From assembly GCA_955652245.1 (NCBI GenBank), contig CATPAV010000066.1:1-6208 (forward strand): 6,208 nucleotides of DNA, in the 5' to 3' direction. Below are positions 1-5,550 of this stretch, in pieces. Under the pieces are notes generated by a model. The model saw only the letters and a program-made list of their open reading frames with translations, was not told the DNA's origin and ran no database searches. This DNA comes from an uncultured Candidatus Udaeobacter sp. Lineage in GTDB: Bacteria; Verrucomicrobiota; Verrucomicrobiia; Chthoniobacterales; UBA10450. Each line of letters starts with the position of its first letter. Within the stretch, counting starts at the first letter, position 1. Made by a program: the position numbers and the translations under genes.

Positions 1-689
1 AGAAATTGCAACTGCGGGTCGATCTCGGCGTGCTGCAAATGGAAATGACTGGACGGCCCGATGGCCAGCGTCCGCATAACTGCGACTCGCTCCTCGAATA
101 CCACCAGAGACGGGCGGCTCGGGCGGCAGAGAAAGGCAAAGATTACGAACTCACGCCGGAAGAATGCGCCGAACTCCAGCAGGAAGGCATCCAGTATTAT
201 CATCGCTATTTAAGTCTCTTTCAGATCAACGATTTCGCGGGCGTAGTGCGCGACACACAACGCAATCTTGATCTTTTCACCTTCGTGACCGAGCACACCG
301 ACCGCGACGAGCTTTCCTGGAGCCTGCAACAGTTCCGTCCTTACGTGCTCATGATGAACACACGGGCGAAGGCGTCCATCCTTCTGGGGCAGAGCAAATT
401 TGGCGAAGCCATGTCCGAGATCGAGCGTGGGCGCGATGCTATCGCGGAGTTTTTCCAGCACTCAAATTTCCCCGAGCTTGTATCCAAAAGCTCGGAGATC
501 GCATTTCTCGACGAATGGCTCGAGGAAGTGAAAGCAAAACGTCCGCTCTCCAAACTGGAGATCATGCAACGCGAGATGGAAACCGCGATCGCCAGTGAAC
601 TTTACGAGCGTGCCGCCGAATTGCGCGACGCCATCAACCTACTGAAGACACAAAAGCCAGCACAATCAAGCCGCGGATCACGCGAATAG
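1..689 (+). CDS. UVR-motif (UvrB/UvrC motif) protein, 5' partial
   Basis: The reading frame is open to the left edge. A TTG codon lies at 6-8, but the codons before it (an incomplete one ending AG, then AAA) read naturally as E-K-L-Q-L-R-V-D, so the gene most likely starts upstream and TTG is an internal Leu. Numbering from that TTG, a conserved block (RVDLGVLQMEMTGRPDG) sits at residues 4-20. A mostly helical middle follows, including QYYHRYLSLF (63-72) and RPYVLMMNTRAKASILLG (111-128), which resembles a small helical repeat. A UVR motif lies at about 182-215 (SKLEIMQREMETAIA, then ERAAELRDAI). UVR motifs mediate UvrB-UvrC contact and also occur in McsA-type proteins. No helicase or nuclease domain is visible here, so calling it an excinuclease subunit would be wrong. 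The role is unknown; protein-protein contact in repair or protein quality control is inference. The frame ends in TAG and no downstream partner is close. Confidence 0.82.
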   Translation, partial: KLQLRVDLGVLQMEMTGRPDGQRPHNCDSLLEYHQRRAARAAEKGKDYELTPEECAELQQEGIQYYHRYLSLFQINDFAGVVRDTQRNLDLFTFVTEHTDRDELSWSLQQFRPYVLMMNTRAKASILLGQSKFGEAMSEIERGRDAIAEFFQHSNFPELVSKSSEIAFLDEWLEEVKAKRPLSKLEIMQREMETAIASELYERAAELRDAINLLKTQKPAQSSRGSRE

Positions 690-890
690 CTGGTTGGTTC
701 CTGGTGATCTCGATTACTAAATTAGATTGACGTCTCGGAGCGTTCCGCGAGTCTGGCCAGAGAGCATCCGCCTATTAGCCAAAATCCTCCTAGCCGGCGC
801 ACGGCTCCATCCCAACGCCAATTTTAGCGGCTCGATCACAAGCGGAATGCGTCTTGCATTTCGGCGACTGGCGTCTAGATGTGTTGCCCT
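690..890. other. Intergenic region with two small palindromes
   Basis: About 200 nt separate the UVR-motif gene from the DUF4412 gene, and I see no credible small ORF or RNA gene in them. At 734-751 an imperfect hairpin can form (CTCGGA / TCCGCGAG with a GCGT loop and a two-base bulge). It is followed directly by the perfect 10-bp palindrome TCTGGCCAGA at 752-761. Neither is followed by a T-run, so a standard intrinsic terminator is not supported, though a weak or factor-dependent one is possible. The promoter of the DUF4412-maf unit should lie here, but no convincing -35/-10 pair stands out. Confidence 0.4.
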
Positions 891-1631
891 ATGAAAACCG
901 CCGCCTATTCCATGGCCCTAACCATTTCTTTCCTGCTTAGTGCTCGAGCCGACCTGACGATCGTGCAAAAGGTGGAAAGAGCCGGCTCGGCTACGAATAT
1001 GACTATCAAGGTCAAAGGTGACAAAGTGCGCATCGAAGCTTCGCCACAGGTCACTACGATTCTTGATGGGAAGACCGGAGAAGTAACCAATCTGATGAAC
1101 GATCAGAAAACCGTCGTGCGCATCTCGGCGGAGAAGGCGAAGGCTGTCACAAACATGATAAACAGGTTTGACGTGAAAAAAGAAGGCGCGGGAAAAGTCA
1201 AGCTGACGCCGACGGGCCAAAAGGAAACGGTGAATGGTTATGAAACCGAGCAGTACATTTATGACGGACCCGATTTCAAGACCAGCTACTGGATCGCGTC
1301 CAACTATCCCGACGGCGCTGCCATCCTCGCACAACTGCGATCCATCAAATCGGAGTTCTGGGGCGCCGCGAACACAAAAATGCCCGATTTTCGCGATTTC
1401 CCTGGACTCCCCATCCGCACACGCGTGACTACGACTAAACAAAGTCAGCCGACTAAGCCGGGCGGGACGGCTCTGGGTGGCGCCACGGAGATAACGACTA
1501 CGATCATCTCCGCGAATCAGAATCCGATCAGCGACGCCGAGTTCACCGCCCCGGGCGACTTTAAGGAGACGAAGCTGCCGGACATTTTTGACAAAAAGAA
1601 TACAGCTCCGTCCACTTCCCCGAAGCCGTAA
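891..1631 (+). CDS. Secreted DUF4412-like protein
   Basis: The predicted precursor is 246 aa when started at ATG 891. An in-frame ATG at 879 would add only MCCP before the charged start of the signal peptide, so 891 is preferred; neither start has a clear Shine-Dalgarno. Residues 1-20 form a signal peptide: Lys2, then a hydrophobic core (MALTISFLL) and an Ala-Arg-Ala site before Asp21. The mature protein begins with beta-rich segments typical of DUF4412 proteins, whose fold I believe resembles LolA/LolB-like lipoprotein carriers: IKVKGDKVRIEA, TTILDGKTGEV, then NGYETEQYIYDG in the middle. The end reads EFTAPGDFKETKLPDIF, followed by a low-complexity Lys/Pro/Ser/Thr tail. Function is unknown; location in the periplasm or outside the cell is inferred from the signal peptide. 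The maf gene starts 24 nt downstream, so co-transcription is likely although no functional link is known. Confidence 0.75.
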   Translation: MKTAAYSMALTISFLLSARADLTIVQKVERAGSATNMTIKVKGDKVRIEASPQVTTILDGKTGEVTNLMNDQKTVVRISAEKAKAVTNMINRFDVKKEGAGKVKLTPTGQKETVNGYETEQYIYDGPDFKTSYWIASNYPDGAAILAQLRSIKSEFWGAANTKMPDFRDFPGLPIRTRVTTTKQSQPTKPGGTALGGATEITTTIISANQNPISDAEFTAPGDFKETKLPDIFDKKNTAPSTSPKP

Positions 1632-1655
1632 CGCGAGCTGCCCGTTGCCAGGCGT

Positions 1656-2240
1656 GTGGGTGCTTCATTAGTGCTGGCGTCAGATTCTCCCAGACGAGCC
1701 GCGTTGCTCGCTGGAGCGGGCTTTGAATTCGAAACCGTCTCACCGCGCGTCACGGAGAAGGTCGATGTCGATCTTACGTTGCGTGAACTCACGATGTGGA
1801 ACGCGATTCGAAAAGGGACATCGATTGCACGAATGCGTCCCGATAGAGTCGTGCTCGCGGCCGACACGTTGATCGCGCTTGAGGGCAAAGTCATCGGTAA
1901 ACCGGCGGATTTCAACGAGGCTGCACAAATTCTACGGCGGCTGAGCGGACGAACTCACGAAGTCTGTTCCGCGGTTTTTATTTGTCACTTCGCCACGGGA
2001 CGATCGGCAACAATTGATGAGATTTCGCATGTTCGCTTTCGCCGCCTGAGCATCAATAAGATCGACAACTATCTTGTGCGAGTGGATCCGCTAGATAAAG
2101 CGGGAGCTTATGCCGCGCAGGGGGAGGGCGCGGAGATCATCGCAAAAATCAACGGGTCCTACACAAACGTCGTCGGCCTTCCGATGGAGAAAACGGTCGC
2201 TGTTCTCGTCAAGTTCGGCATTCACCCAAAACCGGTCTAA
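1656..2240 (+). CDS. maf: Maf nucleoside triphosphate pyrophosphatase (dTTP/UTP type)
   Basis: Maf proteins hydrolyse non-canonical or excess nucleoside triphosphates to the monophosphate and pyrophosphate in the cytoplasm, and are linked to house-cleaning and septum control. The 194-aa length is normal for the family. The N-terminal signature LVLASDSPRRAALL spans residues 5-18, with the S-x-R-R phosphate loop at 11-14. The catalytic Asp of the A-D-T motif is Asp70 in VVLAADTLIA, followed by GKVIGKP. SGRTHEV is at 97-103. The C-terminal block has DKAGAYAAQG (147-156) and GSYTNVVGLP (167-176), which points to the YhdE-like dTTP/UTP subgroup rather than the YceF-like one. The chosen start is GTG 1656, immediately before the conserved beta strand; CTG 1638 is a poorer alternative. 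It is in the same frame as the DUF4412 gene upstream and separated from its TAA by 24 nt. Confidence 0.93.
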   Translation: MGASLVLASDSPRRAALLAGAGFEFETVSPRVTEKVDVDLTLRELTMWNAIRKGTSIARMRPDRVVLAADTLIALEGKVIGKPADFNEAAQILRRLSGRTHEVCSAVFICHFATGRSATIDEISHVRFRRLSINKIDNYLVRVDPLDKAGAYAAQGEGAEIIAKINGSYTNVVGLPMEKTVAVLVKFGIHPKPV

Positions 2241-2329
2241 CGACCAAAGCTCAGCTACCGATGGAGCGTGGCGTGCCGGGAAGCGCGCGGAAGTCGGAGC
2301 AAAATTGCCAGTCCGCGTTGATGCGGCTG
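2241..2329. other. Convergent gap between maf and the methyltransferase
   Basis: These 89 nt separate the stop codons of two converging genes. The only hairpin I find is a 4-bp stem CCGC/GCGG (2313-2316 with 2323-2326), with no T-run on either strand. No bidirectional intrinsic terminator is visible, so read-through antisense transcription or Rho-dependent ending is possible. Confidence 0.4.
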
Positions 2330-3105
2330 TTATGTAGCAATTCTCTTTAGATTGGTGATGACCATGCTCTCGCCTGATCTGGACCTGTCATAGCTGTGGG
2401 CACCAATGGCCCTCGCGAGTGCCTCAGAACACCCCGATTGAAAGCGGTCATGCAACTCAATGATCAATGCCATCACAGAGTCTATCCAAGAACCATGGGC
2501 ATTCAGTACCTCCAACTCCGATCCTTCTATGTCCATTTTTAGGACATCGATTTGTGAAACATTGAAGTCCGACAAGACGTCGCGAATTCCAACGCCCGGA
2601 ATGCCACGGCCTGATGGATCCTCCGATACACGGAAACTCCATGCTGGGGCATTGAATCTTGGATGCGCAGATGAGCCTTTCTGCTCCATAGACCAGCCCT
2701 AATCGGCTTGATGTTGCGATAAAGCTGGGCATTTAAGAGCAGCATGTTGAAGTTGGATGCCTCCGGCTCCATCGCCACAACTATGGGTTTCGGGTACTTA
2801 CTGGCAAAGAAAACCGACGATAAACCTATGTGAGCACCAGCATCGACCATGAATTTTGGGTTACCAAGATCAATGTTGTACTCTTCTTCAATAAATATCT
2901 CATGATAGACATTCTGATCGGTTGTTCCCGGCCGAAGGAAGACAGAACCGCCAGTCAATTTATTAGGAGCACAGCCTATTCCCCCGTTCCATAGCAGGTG
3001 AAAGTAAGCGTGAATTGCGGGAGGGAGACCAAAATAGCTTCTGTACCAGCTCAGAAACCGCCAGTGATCTTTTCTCACCATCTTCTTCACGACTGCTTTG
3101 AGCAT
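2330..3105 (-). pseudogene. FkbM-family SAM methyltransferase, frameshifted
   Basis: Two overlapping minus-strand frames together make one FkbM-type methyltransferase of about 258 aa. The first frame, from ATG 3105, carries SAM-binding motif I (FMVDAGAHIGLSS, residues 85-97), the acidic residue after strand 2 (AMEPEASNFN, Glu113) and RAGLWSRKAHLRIQD (136-150). It then runs out of homology and stops at 2539. The family pattern resumes one frame over as NAPAWSFRVSED, and continues through the conserved IDVLKMDIEGSELEVL block to a TAA at 2330. One missing base between about 2646 and 2658 explains this; a run of four Gs lies at 2646-2649. FkbM enzymes O-methylate sugars, polyketides or polysaccharide components; the substrate here cannot be told. 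A TTG at 3129 is an alternative start. The gene is AT-richer than its neighbours. It is either a decaying gene or an intact one with a sequencing error. Confidence 0.85.
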
Positions 3106-3123
3106 GATCGACGAACCTGTCTT

Positions 3124-3145
3124 GGCCAAAATCCGGCCAAAATCT
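3124..3145. repeat. 11-bp tandem duplication
   Basis: GGCCAAAATCC (3124-3134) is followed directly by GGCCAAAATCT (3135-3145), matching at 10 of 11 positions. It lies between the methyltransferase start and the stop codon of the DUF2127 gene, and covers the alternative TTG start of the methyltransferase. It may be a slippage duplication; no function is implied. Confidence 0.6.
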
Positions 3146-3147
3146 GC

Positions 3148-3684
3148 CTAGCGGGTCTCGACCAATTCGCGCTGATGCTCGACGCGCGGTTTCGCCTTGT
3201 CGCGCTTGACCACGCGATAGAGGAACCAAACGATGAAACAGTTCGCCAGCAGAATAAGCACGCCCACCAAACCCGGACGATGCCAAAGGTGTCGCACCTC
3301 GATTGGAATCAGTGCGCCAGTTGCAAAAATCATCAGCAATTCCGCCCAGCGTTGTTGCATGTACACGCCGATTCCTTCGGTAAAGAGGACCGCCGCATAA
3401 AAAAGCGCCAAAAGACCGGTGACATGCAATGCGCCTCCTTGTAGTACGACTTGCAGTTTGTTGAGCAGGTAAGCGACTGCTCTGCTGTGCTCCATCAGAA
3501 TTTCGTCGGCAGTCCAATCCGACAGGGCATCCATCCAGCGGGTCCTCGCGTTCAGAAAAAGCAGCGAAACACCAAGCAAAAGCAGGAGGACGCCTTTGCC
3601 AATTTTGAAGAGCGCGATGAGCTTAAGATAGCGATGGCGACGGGGTTCCTGCAGAATCACAGGAACGTGCATCGGATCACTCAT
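3148..3684 (-). CDS. DUF2127 family integral membrane protein
   Basis: This is a 178-aa protein started at ATG 3684; a second in-frame ATG at 3672 is possible. Four hydrophobic segments are visible: about 20-44 (containing FKIGKGVLLLLLGVSLLF), 85-106, 112-130 and 137-157. DUF2127-like features are KLIALFKIGKG near the start, EGIGVYMQQRWAELL (103-117), ATGALIPIEVRHL (121-133) and a last helix LILLANCFIVWFLYRVVK (143-160). The C-terminal tail is short and highly charged. Between helices 1 and 2 lies an amphipathic segment (about 48-82), probably outside the membrane. The family has no established function. The gene begins 24 nt after the stop of the VOC gene on the same strand, so it is probably the third gene of the same unit. 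The weak purine stretch upstream (GAAGAG on the coding strand) may be its ribosome-binding site. Confidence 0.82.
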   Translation of the reverse strand: MSDPMHVPVILQEPRRHRYLKLIALFKIGKGVLLLLLGVSLLFLNARTRWMDALSDWTADEILMEHSRAVAYLLNKLQVVLQGGALHVTGLLALFYAAVLFTEGIGVYMQQRWAELLMIFATGALIPIEVRHLWHRPGLVGVLILLANCFIVWFLYRVVKRDKAKPRVEHQRELVETR

Positions 3685-3708
3685 TGCCCACTCTTCGTCG
3701 AAGCTCGG

Positions 3709-4113
3709 TCATTTCGCAATGATCGGACTTTCTCGGCAGCAGATTTCCAATTTGTTGCCGTCAGGATCTTCGAAAAAAAATGCGTAGTAGCCGGGACTGT
3801 AATCGACGCAGATTTCCGGACCTTCCAGAGCTTTTCCGCCCGCTTCGCGCGCCAGTTCCGCGATTCGATCAACTTCTTCACGCGTGTCGGCCCAGAACGC
3901 GACGCGTGTTCCGTTTGGCCGATGATTTTTATCTTCGGTGAAGCCGAAAAACTCCGAGGGCTTGTCTCCTCCGGCGGAGTAAAAGGTATGGAAATCTTCG
4001 CCTGGACTTTCGTGAACAAATCCAAGCTCAGGCAAAAATTTCGCGTAAAACCTTCTTGCGACTTCCATGTCTTTCACCCGTAAATCGATGTGATCAAAGC
4101 AACGCGTCTTCAT
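3709..4113 (-). CDS. VOC family (glyoxalase/bleomycin-resistance-like) protein
   Basis: This is a 134-aa single vicinal-oxygen-chelate domain with two beta-alpha-beta-beta-beta halves. The first half starts FDHIDLRVKDMEVARRFY with the usual metal-ligand His (His8), then GFVHES and EFFGFTE. The second half starts GTRVAFWADTREEVDRIAE (68-86) and ends in the hallmark FEDPDGNKLEI (114-124), whose Glu123 is the usual last ligand. The position that is normally His in the H-x-A-F motif is Arg70. The four-residue metal site therefore appears incomplete, and classical glyoxalase I activity is doubtful. Members of this superfamily include isomerases, dioxygenases, fosfomycin-resistance enzymes and binding-only proteins, so substrate and reaction are open. 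Its ATG overlaps the stop of the DUF3052 gene (ATGA), which indicates translational coupling. Confidence 0.85.
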   Translation of the reverse strand: MKTRCFDHIDLRVKDMEVARRFYAKFLPELGFVHESPGEDFHTFYSAGGDKPSEFFGFTEDKNHRPNGTRVAFWADTREEVDRIAELAREAGGKALEGPEICVDYSPGYYAFFFEDPDGNKLEICCRESPIIAK

Positions 4114-4532
4114 TTTGTGATTCGCAATTTTCGGTTCGTGCGACGAATCATCAATTTTAATCCCGACCAGGTTTCATCAATTGCGCACACTTTTACATCA
4201 ACGAATCCAAGCGGCAGTGCAACAGCTCGAATGACATCTTCAGTCACATCGGTCGGTACTCCAGCCGATTTCTTCGGCCACGAGACCCAAACTGTTCCGG
4301 TGTCCGCGACTTTCTCGCGCAACATCGGCAATTTCTTTTCCAATTCGCTGCGACGCGTCGCGAAAAAGTGAACGAAGCTCGATCCACATCCGACCCGATC
4401 GGAGAATTCGATGCCGTTTGCTCCTCGGCCGAGCAGTTTTCGGTAATTGGCCGGTTCCTTGATGACGACAACGGTGATGGCCGGTTTTATTCCGAGTTTC
4501 TGTGCCAGCGGTGTGCCCGAATAGCCGGCCAT
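4110..4532 (-). CDS. DUF3052 family protein
   Basis: This is a 140-aa cytoplasmic protein. The frame stays open further upstream, but ATG 4532 is the right start: it begins exactly with the family N-terminus MAGYSGTPLAQKLGIKP, and the upstream extension runs antisense to the adaptor gene with no protein-like features. A central segment (VGCGSSFVHFFATRRSELEK, 47-66) precedes a helix, then TVWVSWPKKSAGVPTDVTED (80-99), a DUF3052-like motif, and LPLGFVDVKVCAIDETWSGL (107-126), followed by a basic tail. Proteins of this family have no proven activity. No catalytic motif, membrane segment or signal peptide is visible. It is the first gene of the minus-strand cluster, and its TGA overlaps the VOC ATG. 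Its promoter must lie in or beyond the 49-nt gap to the divergent adaptor gene; no clear Shine-Dalgarno is present. Confidence 0.85.
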   Translation of the reverse strand: MAGYSGTPLAQKLGIKPAITVVVIKEPANYRKLLGRGANGIEFSDRVGCGSSFVHFFATRRSELEKKLPMLREKVADTGTVWVSWPKKSAGVPTDVTEDVIRAVALPLGFVDVKVCAIDETWSGLKLMIRRTNRKLRITK

Positions 4533-4572
4533 TCTGAAGTGCTTTAGCGGAGCAGCCGGTATTTGCAAGACT

Positions 4573-4577
4573 GGAGG
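4573..4577 (+). promoter_or_regulatory. Shine-Dalgarno of the HlyD-type adaptor gene
   Basis: GGAGG stands four bases before ATG 4582. It is the clearest ribosome-binding site in the window and supports this start. It lies in the 49-nt divergent gap (4533-4581), so promoters for both directions must overlap here or extend into the coding sequences. Confidence 0.65.
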
Positions 4578-4581
4578 CGCT

Positions 4582-5466
4582 ATGCGACTAGCGGGCAAGT
4601 TGTTAACGCGAGGAAAGATCGACAGTTCTATTTGCGCCGCCGCGCTATTTGCAGTGGTGTTATTGCTGGCAGCTTGTGGCCATCGAAGCAACGCGGTCTC
4701 TGGCACCATTGAAGTGGATGAGGTGCACGTAGGGCCGCGCAGTGCCGGACGAGTAGAAAAGATTTTCGCGTGGGAAGGCGATACTTTGCGCGTCGGACAG
4801 CCGATCGCGGAACTGGATGCTTCCGAATTGCATGCCCGACGCGATCTTGCTGAAGCGCAGATTAACACCGCGATCCGCGACGCCGACTCGCAGGAAGCGC
4901 AGCTTCAATTCTTGCGCGACGACGCGAAGCGGCAAAAAGATTTACTGCAACGCAAGGTGGTCTCGCCTAGCGACGCCCAGCGCGCGGACAGCGCAGCCAA
5001 GGCGCAGGAGAAAAGTGTTGAGGCTGCCCGGATGCGCATCACCCAAGCCCGGGCACAACTTGCCGACATCGATGCGCAGCTTGCCGAAATGCAAGTCGTT
5101 GCGCCAGCCGATTCGGTTCTGGAGGTGCTCAGCGTCAAGGTAGGTGATGTGCTGCCCGCGAATCGCGAAGTCGCGACATTGCTTCTCACAAATCATTTGT
5201 GGGTGCGAGTCTATGTGCCGGAGCCATGGCTGGGTTTAATAAAAGTGGGCGATCCGGTGCGGGTACGCGTTGATTCTTTCCCAGGTAAGGATTTCGAGGG
5301 GACGGTAGAGCAAATTAAACGCCAGGCCGAATTCACGCCGCGCAACGTGCAAACGGTGGAAGATCGGATTCGGCAGGTATTCGGCGTGAAGATTCGTTTG
5401 CCGAACACCGACGATCGGTTACGCGCGGGGATGTCAGCCGATGTGTATTTTCCGAATGTGAAATGA
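4582..5466 (+). CDS. HlyD/YbhG-type periplasmic adaptor, probable lipoprotein
   Basis: This is a 294-aa membrane-fusion (adaptor) protein that would bridge an ABC exporter in the inner membrane to an outer-membrane channel. Residues 1-31 are a signal sequence ending in a lipobox LLLAAC with Cys32 as the lipidation site, so it is probably membrane-anchored by lipid. The first half of the lipoyl-like domain is SAGRVEKIFAWEGDTLRVGQ (54-73). An alpha-helical coiled-coil hairpin follows (about 83-170), with its turn near LLQRKVVSPSDAQRADSAAK (121-140). The second lipoyl half (VVAPADSVLEVLSVKVGDVL) is at 172-191 and the beta-barrel around 206-245. The C-terminal part (AEFTPRNVQT, VFGVKIRLPN, LRAGMSADV) is YbhG-like. 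Start and Shine-Dalgarno agree. The ABC ATPase gene follows after 84 nt. The exported substrate cannot be deduced. Confidence 0.9.
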   Translation: MRLAGKLLTRGKIDSSICAAALFAVVLLLAACGHRSNAVSGTIEVDEVHVGPRSAGRVEKIFAWEGDTLRVGQPIAELDASELHARRDLAEAQINTAIRDADSQEAQLQFLRDDAKRQKDLLQRKVVSPSDAQRADSAAKAQEKSVEAARMRITQARAQLADIDAQLAEMQVVAPADSVLEVLSVKVGDVLPANREVATLLLTNHLWVRVYVPEPWLGLIKVGDPVRVRVDSFPGKDFEGTVEQIKRQAEFTPRNVQTVEDRIRQVFGVKIRLPNTDDRLRAGMSADVYFPNVK

Positions 5467-5482
5467 GATGAACCAACCGCGA

Positions 5483-5547
5483 AGATCACGAAGGACACGA
5501 AGCCTAATGACCTCTCTACCTGATCTCCGCGTCCTTCGTGGTGATCT
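5483..5547. repeat. Imperfect inverted repeat between adaptor and ATPase genes
   Basis: The left arm 5483-5502 (AGATCACGAAGGACACGAAG) and right arm 5525-5547 are near reverse complements. The core pairs perfectly over 10 bp: CACGAAGGAC (5487-5496) with GTCCTTCGTG (5531-5540). AGAT/ATCT (5483-5486 with 5544-5547) extends the stem outward past a 3-nt bulge, and 4 of 6 inner positions also pair. The loop is about 22 nt. The arm is made of two partial repeats of ACGAAG spaced by 8 nt. This resembles CACGAAGG-type dispersed intergenic repeats that I recall from soil bacterial genomes; that comparison is from memory. The structure ends three bases before the ATPase ATG, and its right arm covers GGTGA, the only weak Shine-Dalgarno candidate for that gene. 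Confidence 0.75.
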
Positions 5548-5550
5548 ACA

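Noticed and set aside
854..881. Possible promoter TTGCAT - 16 nt - TAGATG before the DUF4412 gene
   Set aside because: Only 3 of 6 and 4 of 6 consensus matches, and the leader before ATG 891 would be almost absent.
918..1442. Minus-strand ORF of 174 codons opposite the DUF4412 gene
   Set aside because: The plus-strand frame has a signal peptide and family motifs; the antisense product is featureless and His/Arg-rich.
2313..2326. Hairpin CCGC/GCGG as a terminator between the converging genes
   Set aside because: The stem is only 4 bp and no T-run follows on either strand.
2110..2337. Small plus-strand ORF running past the end of maf
   Set aside because: It overlaps the conserved C-terminus of Maf in another frame, is rich in Arg/Ser and has no recognisable features.
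3451..4083. Long plus-strand ORF opposite the DUF2127 and VOC genes
   Set aside because: It is an antisense shadow: both minus-strand genes have clear family motifs, and the plus-strand product shows none.
4533..4868. N-terminal extension of the DUF3052 frame by about 112 residues
   Set aside because: It is antisense to the adaptor gene, has low-complexity Ser/Ala/Arg composition, and the family start MAGYSG sits at 4532.
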